Below are positions 46,471 through 58,347 of a stretch of DNA of 64,000 nt, in pieces (the first letter of the stretch is position 1; each line of letters opens with the position of its first letter). The translations under genes were made by a program, and so were the position numbers. Under the pieces are notes generated by a model. That model ran no database searches. It was given only the letters and a program-made list of their open reading frames with translations, and had not been told where the DNA came from. This DNA comes from Astropecten irregularis. Lineage: Eukaryota > Echinodermata > Asteroidea > Paxillosida > Astropectinidae. The stretch is taken from positions 19,902,001-19,966,000 of the forward strand of contig OZ020244.1 in the NCBI GenBank assembly GCA_963971285.1. The letters are read 5' to 3'.

Positions 46471-46829
46471 AAAGGTAATATCATACTTTGGTTTTTGTCA
46501 AAGAAACACAGTTTCGTGAGCACAAATGTCAAGACATCTACAGTAACAGTCATATGTGAAAATTTCAGTCCCATACGGTGCCCACTTTTCGAGAAAACAG
46601 TGAAAAACGGCCACAGTATTTATTAAGCCTTTTCTCTTTTATTGTTTGATCTTTAAAAGGTCTACAACAATTTTGGTCACTGGTTTTATACTCTTTTCTG
46701 AATAAATACAGCATTTAAGGCAGAAACATTTTAACAGGATGTTTCTACCATCAGCATCTTTATACCCTGTGAGTTATAGGTAAATCTGTTAAGATTTGTT
46801 TCGGTAAGTACTGATAATTATTCCCTTTG
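46471..46829 (-). mobile_element. TTAA-type MITE, family A, copy 8
   Basis: TTTTAAAGGTAATATCATACTTTGG at the left is sharp. The right end is worn (GATAATTATTCCCTTTGA). Interior CAGTCCCATACGGTGCCCAC and GAAAAACGGCCACAGTATTT in minus orientation. Confidence 0.85.
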
Positions 46830-48540
46830 ACATGTCCACGCTGGAAAGGGAAAGCACATTTCATATCGGTGAACCAGATGCATTGAGTTTGCTTGCCCTC
46901 GATAAATCTGCGACAGAATTATGAGAATATAATATCTACACGATGAGTATTTGATTGAATACACAACTGGCCATACGAGGCCCGAGCCTCGATCATCTGC
47001 ATGCATTTTCCATTGCCATCTCGGAGTAAAATAGAAATACATCAAAGGCACTGTTAAACAATTTGGGCCAACGGGTCACTATGTACGTAAACAGACTAAA
47101 CATGTGAGACCCCCCCCCCCCTCCCCCCCCCCCCCCCCCCCGACGAGCCTTCAAACATATGACTTTGTTGCTCTGCTTCGACAATTACCGGTCACTATAT
47201 CCAGAGATACACAATGCTCCAGAAAGTATTGCCCTCATATTCCGACCGCGGTGCCCCAGTTTACCATACCCTAGGCTTTCACCACCGGGCATAGCATTAA
47301 GGAATTCTTGGCTTTTTTTTTCATTTCCAACGTCCATCGTAACGGTCGGAACTAGAACATCTTCTCAACAATCTCCCCCGAAGATACAATCAGGGCCGAG
47401 ATATAAATTAATTTATCTCCGGTTCGGGCACAAGAAGAAAAAAACTGGGTCGATCTTCCAGATAACGATCAATTACAACATTGCTAGTAAATTACGGGTG
47501 CGAGAAAGTAACAATATTTTCTTATGATAAGCTGTAAAATAAATCACAGCAAGTCTGAAAAACAAAACGAGAACGATGCTATAGTATGACCTTACTTTGG
47601 TATTATATAGTGCCAGCACATTGACCTCGTAACCCTACAGGGTATGGGACAGAATACATCCTCGTGTCTCATCACCCTAACAAGCTAGCCCGCCATCAAT
47701 TGTTAAAACAGACCCCCACCCAGGATATTCTCTGACGAAATTCCTTTATATAGGCCCCTATAGATTCCCCGGAACACTCAATAATAGGCACAGTGCATAA
47801 AGGTATATGGGACGTCACTTTTTTCCCCGCAAATTGTTGAGTCCACCTTTTATAGTAGCCTATATTACTATGAAATGTTGTACCGCGAGTCACTCTTTGT
47901 CGAACAACAATTATGGCGGCACTTTTACGACTGGGCTATTATTATCCATAAAGTGGGCCATTTACGAAGACGGGGATATAAAGAGGTCAGGACACTGGTA
48001 TTGGTATAACAGGCTGTATACACACTTCTTGACCTATTTGGATTGTGAGGGAACTAGGCCTATATATCCTTCTTTCTTGCGGGGATTTGGGACTGGTGGG
48101 TTTCACACCAAAAGATGAGGCAAATTGCCCAACCGCCTTTTTGCCTAATGCTGAGTTAATGATAATAAGAATACATGACTAAACCAGTTTTGAGGTATCA
48201 TGGTATTACATCACAGAGCTATGAAAGGCCAAGAAGGTATAGCGGAACCATAGATCAATAGAATCAACGACCATTATACGATGGCTCCATACGTCATAAG
48301 AGCGCTAATGGAACACTGAATAGGAAGGATGGAATACCACTGTTTGGTTCCGGCCATAGAGTTTTACTGGAGTATGAAGACGTTCCGTTACTTCCTAAAA
48401 CTCCTTCTATAATTTCAAAAAACTTTATAGAATTTGTCAATTGAGAGGTAAATTGAGGTGACCAGAAGATGTCTATTCTGCTATCTTTTGTCTAAAATTG
48501 GAACATCAATGATGCTAACTGAACGTTCAATTTGGGCGCC
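46830..48540. other. Non-coding stretch
   Basis: Contains the interrupted C run at 47110-47141. Frames at 47159-47527 (plus, 122 codons) and 47807-48118 (plus, 103 codons) have no recognised content or splice sites. Confidence 0.4.
47110..47141. repeat. Interrupted poly-C run
   Basis: C12, one T, C19. The run at 57626-57656 has the same layout (C12, T, C18). On the minus strand each is a long G run. Confidence 0.9.
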
Positions 48541-48706
48541 CATTTTATTAGACTTGCAGACAAGTCGTTAGAAGTCTCTGTGATCGTCTCTGCTTTCACG
48601 CGACTCTAGAATCTACTTTCTCGCGAGAATCCTGGCTACGGCGAGATTTCGGCTCTTGGGACCACTTGAAACTCCTAACGACTTGTCTACAAGTCTACCA
48701 TTTTAT
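48541..48706. mobile_element. Family K inverted-repeat element
   Basis: ATTAGACTTGCAGACAAGTC then GTTAGAAG on the left pairs with CTCCTAACGACTTGTCTACA then AGTCTA on the right. CATTTTAT lies at both outer edges, in direct and not inverted orientation. The interior is GC-richer, with TTCTCGCGAGAA palindromic at 48619-48630. Probably a MITE. Confidence 0.6.
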
Positions 48707-50334
48707 GGACCTGAAGCGTGATTTAAACTGGCTCTATCATGGTAGTCTTGATTGGCGCTTAGAGTATTTTTACCTGCCTTGCCAACAGAGGGCGACAGAC
48801 ACACTGCTCGTATTAACGTCTCGCGGCGGTGGTGGCCCCTGTTATTGTTAAGGTTAAATCTGCCCCTTCAGTTTCCAGGGGACAGAATTACCCAGGTAAA
48901 GGTGGCCCCGGATAACTGTGCATGGATACAACCGTGTAAATAAGTCCCGGACAACAGCAGTACAGCACATGGTCACAACCGTGTAAATAACGTGTCTGAC
49001 AGTCTGAGCGAACAAGTTTAGAGGGTGACAGATTTAACCTTTGCACCCCCAATCTCTACTTAATGTTTTCGTTTTCCTTTAACAAAAAGAACGTTGCTAG
49101 TCAATAGTAGGTTATAGTGGTGACGTTGACCGTAGAGGCGAGGTTTACCTTTCGGCCGTGTACCATTTTTACAATAAACATGCTATCAAGCTCGTCTCAT
49201 TCCACTTTGAATTAATTCGAAACCAAATTATTTAGCAGCTAGTAGACATTAAGGACGCCCTCTTATGTTAGTCTGGGACACTCGGTAACCAGAATACCTC
49301 TTTTGCCTTTACGGTTTGGGCCGTGGAGAAATTCATTGCCAATGTGTCCACGTAAACGACGAGTCGTCAATCTTATGCGATATTCCTCGTCATGCTTAAT
49401 TGGTTAAAACAAGAATAAAACAACGAAACGAGTATTTTAAAATGAGTGACATTCTGAACAGACATTTCTGTGAAGTAACGGATTCCACAGATATAGATGT
49501 TAAACAAAATGTTTGCAGATGCAGAAATCTACTTGCCTAAATAAGAAGCACTCAAGAAACTGTGAAAAGGTTGATCTGTTACAAGAGTTTTTGAAAACAG
49601 TCGTAAAACACAGGACGACCGCTCCCTGACTCCGTGTCTGCCTTCGAGGCTCACAAGTTCGACAACAACCAGACAACAGCCCCAAATAACTTTGACCAGA
49701 AAATGATAAAGGGCATACATGCCCTACACTGTCGGCTACATAATTATGTGAACTTTGTGGGAAATTTTCGTCCGAACACTGCCCTTGTAATGGTTAGGCC
49801 TACAGCGGGTTAATATTTGCTTATTACTGCAGCTGCAAGTGTATCCATAAATGCAGTTTTATGGCCAAGATGAAAGGCCTTATTGTCGGCTAGGGAAATG
49901 AAAATAAAATGGGAATGTCGGTATTTTTGCATCGCGTGCAAACAGTTTGTATAACTTTCCCTAGGGTTATGAAGTTATCGGTCCCGATGCACACACAAAG
50001 AAAAAGAAAACAGACATAAATGTGATTATTTGCTGAAACTGAAGCTAAATTGCCGTGCAATTTACGATGGGGAATTTGTATAGGCTCAGTGGTTGTTTTA
50101 TAATGCATGTAGCTGACAGTCTTTACTGCATTGATATAAGCTAATGCTATTAAATATGCCCATCTATTGAGAGTTGGCTATGATAATGAGTAGGCCTATA
50201 GGGGACCGAGGTAGCATTAGTAAACATGACCGTGACATTCTGTTATCATTCAAAGTCAGCACATTAACAAGTATTTTTTTGTCAATGTTTGGTTGTTTTA
50301 ATACGAAATCAATATGTTTTGGTATGAAAGCTTT
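48707..50334. other. No gene seen
   Basis: The phrase ACAACCGTGTAAATAA recurs at about 48928 and 48975. Otherwise unremarkable, with no supported gene. Confidence 0.45.
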
Positions 50335-50714
50335 AAAGGTATAGTATATGATTTCTAATATCATACTTTGGTAAGAAACCAAAACAGAAATGATCAAATG
50401 TTTACAGATTTACGTGTATAACTTACAGGGTATGAAGATGGTGGTGGTAAAAACATACCGTTAAAATCTTTCCGCCTGAAATGGTGTTTTTATCCGGACA
50501 AGAATAAAAAACAACGACCGAAAATCTTTTCGATCTTTTAAAAGATCAAAAATAAAAGAGAAATGACTTAAGAAATACTGTGGCTGTTTTCTCAAAACGT
50601 GGGCACCGTAATGGGACTGAAATTTTCACAGATGACTGTTATTGTATCTTCCTTGATATTTCTGCCCATGAATCTGTATTTCTTTGATAAAAACCAAATT
50701 ACGATATTACCTTC
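50335..50714 (+). mobile_element. TTAA-type MITE, family A, copy 9
   Basis: TTTAAAGGTATAGTATATGATTTC then TAATATCATACTTTGG at the left: the terminus carries about 18 extra bases compared with the sisters, as if a second end had been added. The right end ACCAAATTACGATATTACC is slightly worn. The centre has GATCTTTTAAAAGATC. Confidence 0.85.
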
Positions 50715-51431
50715 CTTAACTATTATAAAGCTCGAACTTACTCTATGTATAGACAATTGGCTTAATTAATGCTGTATTATACCTTGCAATCAAAACAGAA
50801 TCGTGAACAACACAATTAAGTCAAATATACATGGACACAGTAAAATCCAGTCCCAACTTGATAGAATTACCAAATAATTATGTTGTTTCAAGTTTATATC
50901 CATCGAACTTTTACCTTATTTTCGTATGAACGGCAGACGATCGATCTATGATTGTCTATACATATACATGTGTGTACATGCAATGTTCACAAAGTACAGT
51001 GACCCCCATAGGACATCATCCCATACCCAACACTGATTTTTGCCTACACACCGTTACCAATCTCTGCTTGCCAAGGTCAGTGAATGAATAGCCAGAATCA
51101 ACAAAATCATAAAAACCACTGATTCGTGCATAGTCTTTATAATTGCCAACTGTTGCTTGGTTTAATTGCATTCCATTTGTCAGGTGTGTCATGCATGGAA
51201 AGAGATGTACCGACATGATAATTAAAAAAAGAAAGTGCATTACAATATTGGCATAATGAGTGACCCAGGTTGGGTTTGGTAATCAACTGAACGCTTCACA
51301 CGTGTGTTGGAAGTAGGCCGTGGTATAATGATTAACGCTGTTTGAAAGTAACACTTGGAAGTTGATGTATACTGGGGCTGATGTACAGGGATAATAAGAT
51401 CTTGATACATGTACCTGAGTCTAATACGAGC
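50715..51431. other. No gene seen
   Basis: AT-rich spacer; nothing supportable. Confidence 0.5.
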
Positions 51432-51511
51432 CCTGGGGTCGATTCAGCGCATCAAAAGTCCTATACGATTGATAGTAAGTTACGAAGAGTTTGGTGAAAT
51501 CGACTCCTGAT
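51432..51511. mobile_element. Family C MITE, internally deleted
   Basis: CTGGGGTCGATTCAGCGCAT at the left and GAGTTTGGTGAAATCGACTC at the right. About half the interior is missing; GATTGATAGTAAGTTACGA remains. Confidence 0.75.
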
Positions 51512-51850
51512 TCTTAAGTTCAGTTAATCCACGCCGAGCTGAGTGGATAAAGTAGGCCTATGTTTTAAAACAAATGAGCTAAGTGTATGTTGTCATGATT
51601 CTCTTTAGTTTAGCAACAACAAACGTCACATGGGCCTATACTGATCAACATCACCAAAGGTCTGGTTGTTTCAGACCATCTATTGTACACTTGGTAGGCT
51701 GGTTAGTGTTTAATAGACCTTTCCTTTGCAACGACACAGCCCGAGTTTTTGCCAACCAAAACTGGCAGAAACTATGGAGAGCCATCAAAGCTGGGCATAA
51801 AGAATAACCAAAATTTGTACACAATTTGTACACAACGTTTCATAAACATT
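51512..51850. other. No gene seen
   Basis: A plus frame at 51583-51807 (LVFNRPFLCNDTARVFANQN within) overlaps a minus frame of similar length and lacks splice support. Confidence 0.4.
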
Positions 51851-52233
51851 AAAGGCATTGCATACGTTTGGTAATGACTCTGAAAATTTATGGCAATAAA
51901 AACTTACTTGGTGAGAAGTACAGCTGCTTTGGATAGTATAATGCATATTGAGAAACGTTCAATTCGAAGTACCGCGGTTATGGAAAAATATGTCACTTTT
52001 TATCTCCAAAAATTATGAATCTGAGAAGCGTTATGGCCGTAACGCTTCTCAGCTATTGACTTACTGTTCTCTGGCGTGAAATAACCGCTCTAGTCATTTG
52101 TCGCCAAAATCTCAAAAACGCTACCACCTTTTGAATTGAAACTTTCACAGGTTAGTTTTATGGTATATATAAACAATTATATTGGTTTGAAACAAACATT
52201 AGGCTCAAATTACCAAACGTATGCAATCCCTTT
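51851..52233. mobile_element. TTAA-type MITE, third type (AAAGGCATTGCATACG)
   Basis: TTAAAGGCATTGCATACGTTTGG at the left and CCAAACGTATGCAATCCCTTTAA at the right: an inverted repeat of about 22 bp with TTAA on each side. Internal TTTGAATTGAAACTTTCACAGG resembles the inner part of family B. A perfect hairpin with 13-bp arms (CTGAGAAGCGTTA) lies at 52021-52052, near the centre. Confidence 0.85.
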
Positions 52234-53553
52234 AAAAGATATTGCTGAATGTAATAGAAACAACACAAGCAATGATGGTATGTATTTTTGTACAGCTAAG
52301 GAATGTTTGCAAAAACGTTGAATTTGGTTGGTCACGCCGTCTTTCGAGAACTTAAGACGAAATGATTTGCAACATTTGGCCGCCCATGCCAACCACGAGC
52401 CAATGTTTTGACCCTAATAGCCATTATCTTGAACTAGTTATCACTATCTTATTGCATGTTTGTTTGGCATTCGCATCATATAACTGCAATAAATTAATTC
52501 ACAACGATTGCGCTGATGTTGTCTCGACAATGCCAGTAAGTGAAAAGTCAAGTCGTCATATTATGGTTGTTACCGGTACCAGTATGTAATTGGCTACCAG
52601 TACATCATTCATTCATTCATGCACCCTCAAAAACACTGCACTTACGGAAAAGCCATTATGCTCTTTTACCAAATCGACGTACATGTAGGCCCTACATGCA
52701 TATCACTATCCAGTTTTCTATTGACTGCATTATATCCTGAAATATTTTATGACGGCCGGTCGGTCACCATTTTATTGAGAACTTTATCGCACGTCCATTG
52801 GGAGCGAGACAGGCCATGCTGCTATGACGACCATGGGGTCCCATACGAATTGCCACATTTTGATGTCAGCCCGCTGCGATGCAAAACGCCGAACATGAGC
52901 CATCAACATGAACTTAGACCTTGTTAAAATCCAAGTAAAGCACATTAAACATAACACGCAGTAGGGAACCGACCCCATGCACTAAAGTTTGACAACCCAT
53001 GTTCAAAATCTAGTATTCTGCCTACAAAGCATGGATGAAAATCTGGGTAAAATGGTGAAACCTGATATTGGTTCAAGGTTGTTCATAGGTAATGTTCACA
53101 GCGTGAACTTCGAGGAATTATTATACCAGCCAGCTGACCTTTTTCCCCAGTCTGTGTGCGTAGAGTGCCATGCATCAATATATTGACACTATTCTAGGAT
53201 TCAAAGGGCCAGGTACGGAAATAGTTAAACTAATTTGTTTTGTTGAGACCCCCCTTACAGAACCAAGGCAGCCTCATCCAGACATGTCTCGCTCTATAAA
53301 TCAAAGCTAGATCTCCAAAATGTGGACCGGCTGAGCAATACAATAAACCTATGCTATTATTCTATCCATACAAGATTATAATAGACGGTCATTGTAGTCG
53401 CAGACTCACGTTCACGTTCACGTATATACCACCTTGCAGTGAATGGACTGGATGCATATTGTGCCATTTTATGCAATTATGAAATTCCTCATTCATTACC
53501 TAAAAGTGACACCATCGGAGTCACGACTGCACCTTAGCGAAAACAAGTTGCTG
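52234..53553. other. No gene seen
   Basis: Plus frames at 52619-52927 and 52989-53186 are unsupported. Otherwise AT-rich spacer. Confidence 0.45.
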
Positions 53554-53667
53554 CAACAACAACAACAACAACAACAACAACAACCGACAACAACAGCAAC
53601 AAAACAACAACAACAACAACCGACAACCGACAACAACAACAGCCGACAACAACCAACACCAACAAAG
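53554..53667. repeat. CAA trinucleotide array
   Basis: (CAA)n interrupted by CCGACAA and CAGCAA units. A plus frame crosses it and reads as poly-Q, but nothing else supports a gene. Confidence 0.9.
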
Positions 53668-55226
53668 AAGATACGCTTATGCCTTAAGGATGTTGTAATT
53701 GCAGCACTCTCCTATAAAATACATGATTAACCTTATAAAGGAATAAGGTCACTTGCCTAGGCTGGGACCATTTTATTTGTGACGGTGTCCATTGGGTAAA
53801 AGTAACGGCCTGATTCCTTCCTCGTGTGGAAAACAAAATCAACATGTTACTAATTGTTCATGTCACTTGATATCGGCCGGCCATTTAAATACCTAATAAC
53901 CTAATAACTCTATTAATTATTTAATTTCAGTCATTATTGTTACATCGATCATAATTAAAGGTCAGCATATCCATTAGGGCGGTCATGTAAATTAATACAA
54001 CTGTACAGTGGGTAGTGATCACCAGACAACTGTGAAAAATGCGGGCACTAAAGTCATCATTTGTGTTTTTGTGTAGTTTTTTTTTGGTCGTACTCAGACA
54101 ACATCTGTAGCAAAACAAGCCAAAACAAGTAATACATATGCAGACGAAGGTGTGGCTAATTAGCATACTCAATATCGTGAAAAAACGAACGTACAAACAA
54201 TATGTACAAAGCAACCGTTGTTGCCCCGATTATTAATAATTGGAAATAAAACCCGTGGCTATTGTCACGTGTTCCTCAATGACGCACGCGTTAAGCCATG
54301 ATCACACCATTGGCCTACAAAACTGTGCTTATGTGAATAGAAAAAGTATAATATATGCTCCATCGAAAGGTAAGATGCATAGAAATTAGAAGTACAAGTA
54401 GACACAATGGGTGAAGTGTTTGAATAAGCACTGTATTGTAAAAACTCACTTGAACGCAGGCATAATAAGGCGGGTGCAAATTATGTAGCTTACTGAATTC
54501 AAACAGCTGTGCTAATCAATATGCAGCGTGAAGAATGTCTATCCACCGACAAAAGCTCGCATACCAGCGGGTTAACAAGTATATTTATTCCATGTTTAAG
54601 ATGAAATGTAAAAATATGACGGATTAACTTTTCAAAGACGGCAGACACGCAATCTGAATGCAATGTTTCTATTTTGAACTAATTGCGGATAATGCCGTTA
54701 ATTGGACATGACAATGGAGGTTTGTATTGCGAAACGGAATATGCATAGTAATTTATGCGTACAATAAAAACACGTCAGGAATCTGATATAACCAGACAAT
54801 ACACCCAACAGCTGCAACGATGAGTCAAACCATGGTCAAACAATATACCACACCCTGCAAAATGGTAGTCACCAACAAAATGATGCAAAAACAAGTACAT
54901 ATAGTGCAAAGGTATTCCTGTGTCGAGGAATGTCCGAAGATCAAAGATATTTTCGACTCAGAATACAAAGGAATTAATTATTTGAAACGAGGCCCGAGAC
55001 GATAGTGGGTGAAACAAGAACAAAACAACAATAGGAGTATTGTTCGCAAGAACAATAGGCTGAATGCCACATGACATAGGCCCCATTTTGTTCATCAGAA
55101 AACTACACATTTTCAGAAGAAACAAAAACCGGTATTTTATGGCGAGTTGGCAACCGTCACTGTAAAAACTGTCTTCTTCTTTAAACTTTAAGGGGGTTTT
55201 CAGTGCAAGGTATGGACAATGCGTTT
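53668..55226. other. No gene seen
   Basis: AT-rich spacer. A plus frame at 54820-55005 (61 codons, ending NYLKRGPRR) is too short and unsupported to call. Confidence 0.45.
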
Positions 55227-55540
55227 TTAATAGTAAATCCTGGCTGAAATTTCGGAAATTGTGGACAAGAGGTTCCTAAAACTATAGCAACAAGCAGGTA
55301 AGAAAACTGTACCCTTTCACTCGATATTGAAGAAATTTCTTCAATATGGGGTTTTAAGGACTCAGGAACATTTGCTGAAAGTCAAAAATATCGTTTGGGA
55401 GCAGTAGAAGCTATAAAAAGTTGTTTTCCTTTCATATAACATAGTTTTATAAACCACTTGTCCTTTCTTTTATAGTTTTGGGAACCACTTGCCCACAATT
55501 ACCGAAATTTCGCTCAATCATCAATGGATTTTATATATAA
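55227..55540. mobile_element. Family L inverted-repeat element
   Basis: GCTGAAATTTCGGAAATTGT then GGACAAGAGGTTCCTAAAAC on the left pairs with the reverse complement of TATAGTTTTGGGAACCACTT then GCCCACAATTACCGAAATTT on the right. The exact centre region has a 24-bp perfect palindrome at 55324-55347 (ATATTGAAGAAA and complement). Outer TTTTTAATAG and TATATATAAA extend the pairing. Outer limits are uncertain; TTAA occurs near 55188 and 55587. Confidence 0.65.
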
Positions 55541-55744
55541 AGGTTGGACAACGCAACTGACCTTTTTACCTGACCAAGAGAGATTTTAAGTTGCCTTTAG
55601 CTCCACCCATCCCTCCCTCCCCACCAACAAAAAAACAAAACAATGAAGCTAGTTAAAAATGACATCGTGACAAAAATACAGACAAATATATCGAGGAATT
55701 AAATTTGGCTTATGCCCAATAACTGTACAAAGCACGATGTGAAC

Positions 55745-56199
55745 ATGGTGTCCCAGAAAAAAAACGCAACACTGTGTCGGGACCCATTATTCTAAAATGT
55801 AACTGTTTATCACTTCAAGATTCAGATATGTGATACAGCCATGTCTTTGCTATCACCATGTAGAATTTAAGCATATTGGGGCTAAAAAGTTGCAGAAAAT
55901 ATGACCAATTGAAAGAGTACTCCTTAAATACACATTTGCAAGGATAACACGCATAGTGGTCCATACACACATAAATGTGTGTCAAAGAAAGATGAAAATC
56001 AGGTTTTGAGGTTGGGTAATTCAGTCTTAGTTTTTTCACTCAATTTTAGTCCAATTTTGCTCAAATTCTACATGGTCATAGCCAAGACATAGCTGTATCA
56101 GATATCTGTTTAATCATAAACAGTTTAATTTTTATATAATAGTTTTCGACACACGGTGTTGCGGGGTTGTTTTTTTTTTTGGGGGGGAACACCCTGTAT
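55745..56199. mobile_element. Mariner-like non-autonomous element
   Basis: GGTGTCCCAGAAAAAAAACG then CAACACTGTGTCG at the left; CGACACACGGTGTTGCGGGG, T11, G7 and AACACCCTGTATC at the right. The pattern 'CAGGGTGT(T/C)CCC + A-run + CGCAAC' is what I associate with mariner ends. A single minus frame of 74 codons inside shows no transposase residues. Confidence 0.6.
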
Positions 56200-56253
56200 C
56201 TCCATTAATTGAGGAAACTTATAATAAGGAGTAAGGTCTATTATTACAAGACT

Positions 56254-56503
56254 TACTTCTGTATCCACTACGAACCGTGTAGTCCAGTCGTGTACACCAG
56301 TCATCAGATAGCGACGCGTGTAATCCTCGGTGCAGGCGAATTGGCGTGTATCTCCGCTCGAACGGACCGTACTGGGCCGGCCAAGACTCTTGCCTCATTC
56401 CCTCAGCTCCTTCAACCTCCTCGGTGTCATTAGGCGTGGTCAGGAGGGCGGGGTCGGCACAATAAGTGGGTAGTGATGCTGCTCTTCTTACCCCAGGATG
56501 CAT
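56254..56503 (-). CDS. Candidate first coding exon, minus strand
   Basis: An ATG at 56503 follows an in-frame TGA by three codons. The frame runs 83 codons to a strong donor, ACAGAA then GTAAGT, at 56254/56253. The reading contains TPNDTEEVEGAEGMRQESWP then AQYGPFERRYTPIRLHRG and SLSDDWCTRLDYTVRSGY, which looks like a real polar protein with no low complexity. The block is CpG-rich against AT-rich flanks. Family unknown. It abuts and slightly overlaps a candidate exon on the other strand, so one of the two is probably wrong. Confidence 0.35.
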
Positions 56504-56689
56504 GGCGCATCTTCAGGAAGATACGGCTTCCACGATCGACGAAGTATTATACATTCCCAGCCAGTGAGTATGGGTGTGCAACAGGTTTCCATGTGCCTAC
56601 GACTTTAAAATGTGGTTCACTTTTCAGCAGTGCGTCATCCAGGGATAGAAGTTCAAAAGATCGCCTTGGCACCGACCGACGACAGCTAG
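56497..56689 (+). CDS. Candidate small exons, plus strand
   Basis: A strong acceptor, TGCTCTTCTTACCCCAG, ends at 56496. A 67-base exon (DAWRIFRKIRLPRSTKYYTF in translation) follows and ends at a donor CCA then GTGAGTATG at 56564. After a ~65-base gap, TTCACTTTTCAG and CAG give acceptors at 56627 or 56630 that both keep frame to a TAG at 56687-56689. Either route yields a short C-terminus ending IALAPTDDS. Splice sites are good but the coding part is short, the second intron is very small, and no upstream exon was found. Confidence 0.3.
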
Positions 56690-57425
56690 ATGCCCTCAGT
56701 CCGATGTATTGGAATCATTCGACAGAACGAGGTTTAACGGCAAAATCATGGCATGTTAAGGATCAGAGTATGCTTTATGTAACTTGACAAGCTGACAGGT
56801 TTGTAGCCATTTTGTGCAGTTTACCTCCCACCCACGCCGTTACGACGCGGTGGATTTTTTTAAAAAACCACCGTCACTTGAGCGAGATGCAAGTATCATG
56901 CCGTGGGGGATGTCGTGGCCTGTTCCCCGACCCCACTAGGCCTGCGGCTCCTCATCCACCACGGTTCGTTCATTGTACTTTCCACGGTCGTGACAAGTAA
57001 AAAACGGAGGCCTGTACACACACGTGTACGCAAATAACTACTAACAAGTGGCATGGAATGAACCAGCTGTAATACATGTATTATTGTGTCGTGCCACCAT
57101 CAAGTACATGAAGTCTATGGGATAAAAACTCCACGTTTAAACGTGTAAACACAGTACTCAGTAGAGCGTGACTACTCAAAATAATGCAAATACATGTATT
57201 GCAGATGAAGTTCTGCATCACCAGGGGCGTGGATAGCAAAATTTTAGTGGGAGGATGATGTGTAGAAACTACAGCAATTATGCAATATGTGCCAATTTAA
57301 AAAAACAAGAATAATAATGGTACGTAGAGCTTATTATAACGAACAAGAAATAAAAAACATGATCAAGTTTATACTATTATCTACAATATCTAGACAAAAA
57401 AAATGCAGTTACAATTCATACGTAT
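56690..57425. other. No gene seen
   Basis: GC-rich to about 56960, then AT-rich. A plus frame at 56812-57000 is unsupported. Confidence 0.4.
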
Positions 57426-57562
57426 AATATAATCATCAAATAACCCAAAAACTAACTGAATTTAAAGTCATTGAAAAGTGAACAAAGAAAAATTTACTGG
57501 AGCAGGATGCAAACCAGCGACCTCCTGAATACAGACGCTCTACCAACTAAGCTATCAATATA
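57426..57562 (-). mobile_element. tRNA-derived SINE, minus copy with intact A/B boxes
   Basis: Minus strand: TAGCTTAGTTGGTAGAGCGT (A box), TTCAGGAGGTCGCTGGTTTG then CATCC (B box), CTCCAGTAAATTTTTCTTTG, TTCACTTTTCAATGACTTTA and TGGGTTATTTGATGATTA. Same tail as 31377-31632, 40022-40205 and 58553-58720. The leader is not evident here. Confidence 0.8.
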
Positions 57563-57625
57563 ATTACACACAGATGCATGTTTTATATGATTATAAAAAA
57601 TATGTATTACATAATTATGTTTGTG

Positions 57626-57656
57626 CCCCCCCCCCCCTCCCCCCCCCCCCCCCCCC
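57626..57656. repeat. Interrupted poly-C run
   Basis: C12, T, C18, close in form to 47110-47141. It sits between a SINE and a family D MITE. Confidence 0.9.
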
Positions 57657-57666
57657 GGAAGATCAT

Positions 57667-57921
57667 GGGCCAATTTCATAGAGCTGCTTAGCACAACAAT
57701 TTGCTAAGCATGACATAGTCTCTCTTAATAAAAACAGGGTTAACAACGAAATTTCCACGTGTTGTGCATCGCTTGTGATTGTTCTTAGGCTGCTGTTCGG
57801 TGACCATGAATATCAAATGATGAAATTTTAAATAGTTTTTTAAGAGTAGTTTGTTTAATTGGGCAAGACATTTTTGTGCTAAGCAAATTGTTGTGCTTAG
57901 CAGCTTTATGAAATTGGCCCC
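57667..57921 (+). mobile_element. Family D MITE, copy 2 (best preserved)
   Basis: GGGCCAATTTCATAGAGCTG then CTTAGCACAACAATTTGCTA on the left; TTTGTGCTAAGCAAATTGTT then GCTTAGCAGCTTTATGAAAT and TGGCCCC on the right. The inverted repeat is ~45 bp. The interior CCATGAATATCAAATG is shared with 20338 and 58492. Confidence 0.85.
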
Positions 57922-58347
57922 TGTATGCCAATGCCGCACGGTGACTGAACGGTCATCGTGACGGCATGACTCTTCGGTGTCGGACAACGCTGGGGGCGTA
58001 ATAATTTGGCCTCCTCCTGTGACCATCATCCTTCAGCAAAGAATACTGGGAGGGTCAGTGGTCACGCTCACTGGCGGGGCTGTCGTTAAGGCATGACATG
58101 TTTTTGTGTCAGTTGGGAAATAATAAAAATGGGCCCAACAAAAACTGAATGATAGAAAGCAGATCCAGGGGGCCATGTTACGAACTGTTACGGCATAGAA
58201 TATAATCCACTGCCTTTGAGGAAATAGGAGGAAAATAATATTCAGGGGCCGTTCAATGAGGCAAAGTTGACGGTGAAATTCATCATGATCAACTCGGAGT
58301 GTCCCAATCCGTAGGAGGACAATGACATGAAGGTCTGAGCATTAGTG
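57922..58347. other. No gene seen
   Basis: A short GC-richer patch at 57950-58090, then mixed sequence. Nothing supportable. Confidence 0.45.

Noticed and set aside
53443-53730. Poly-glutamine protein
   Set aside because: The frame is only long because it crosses a CAA microsatellite.
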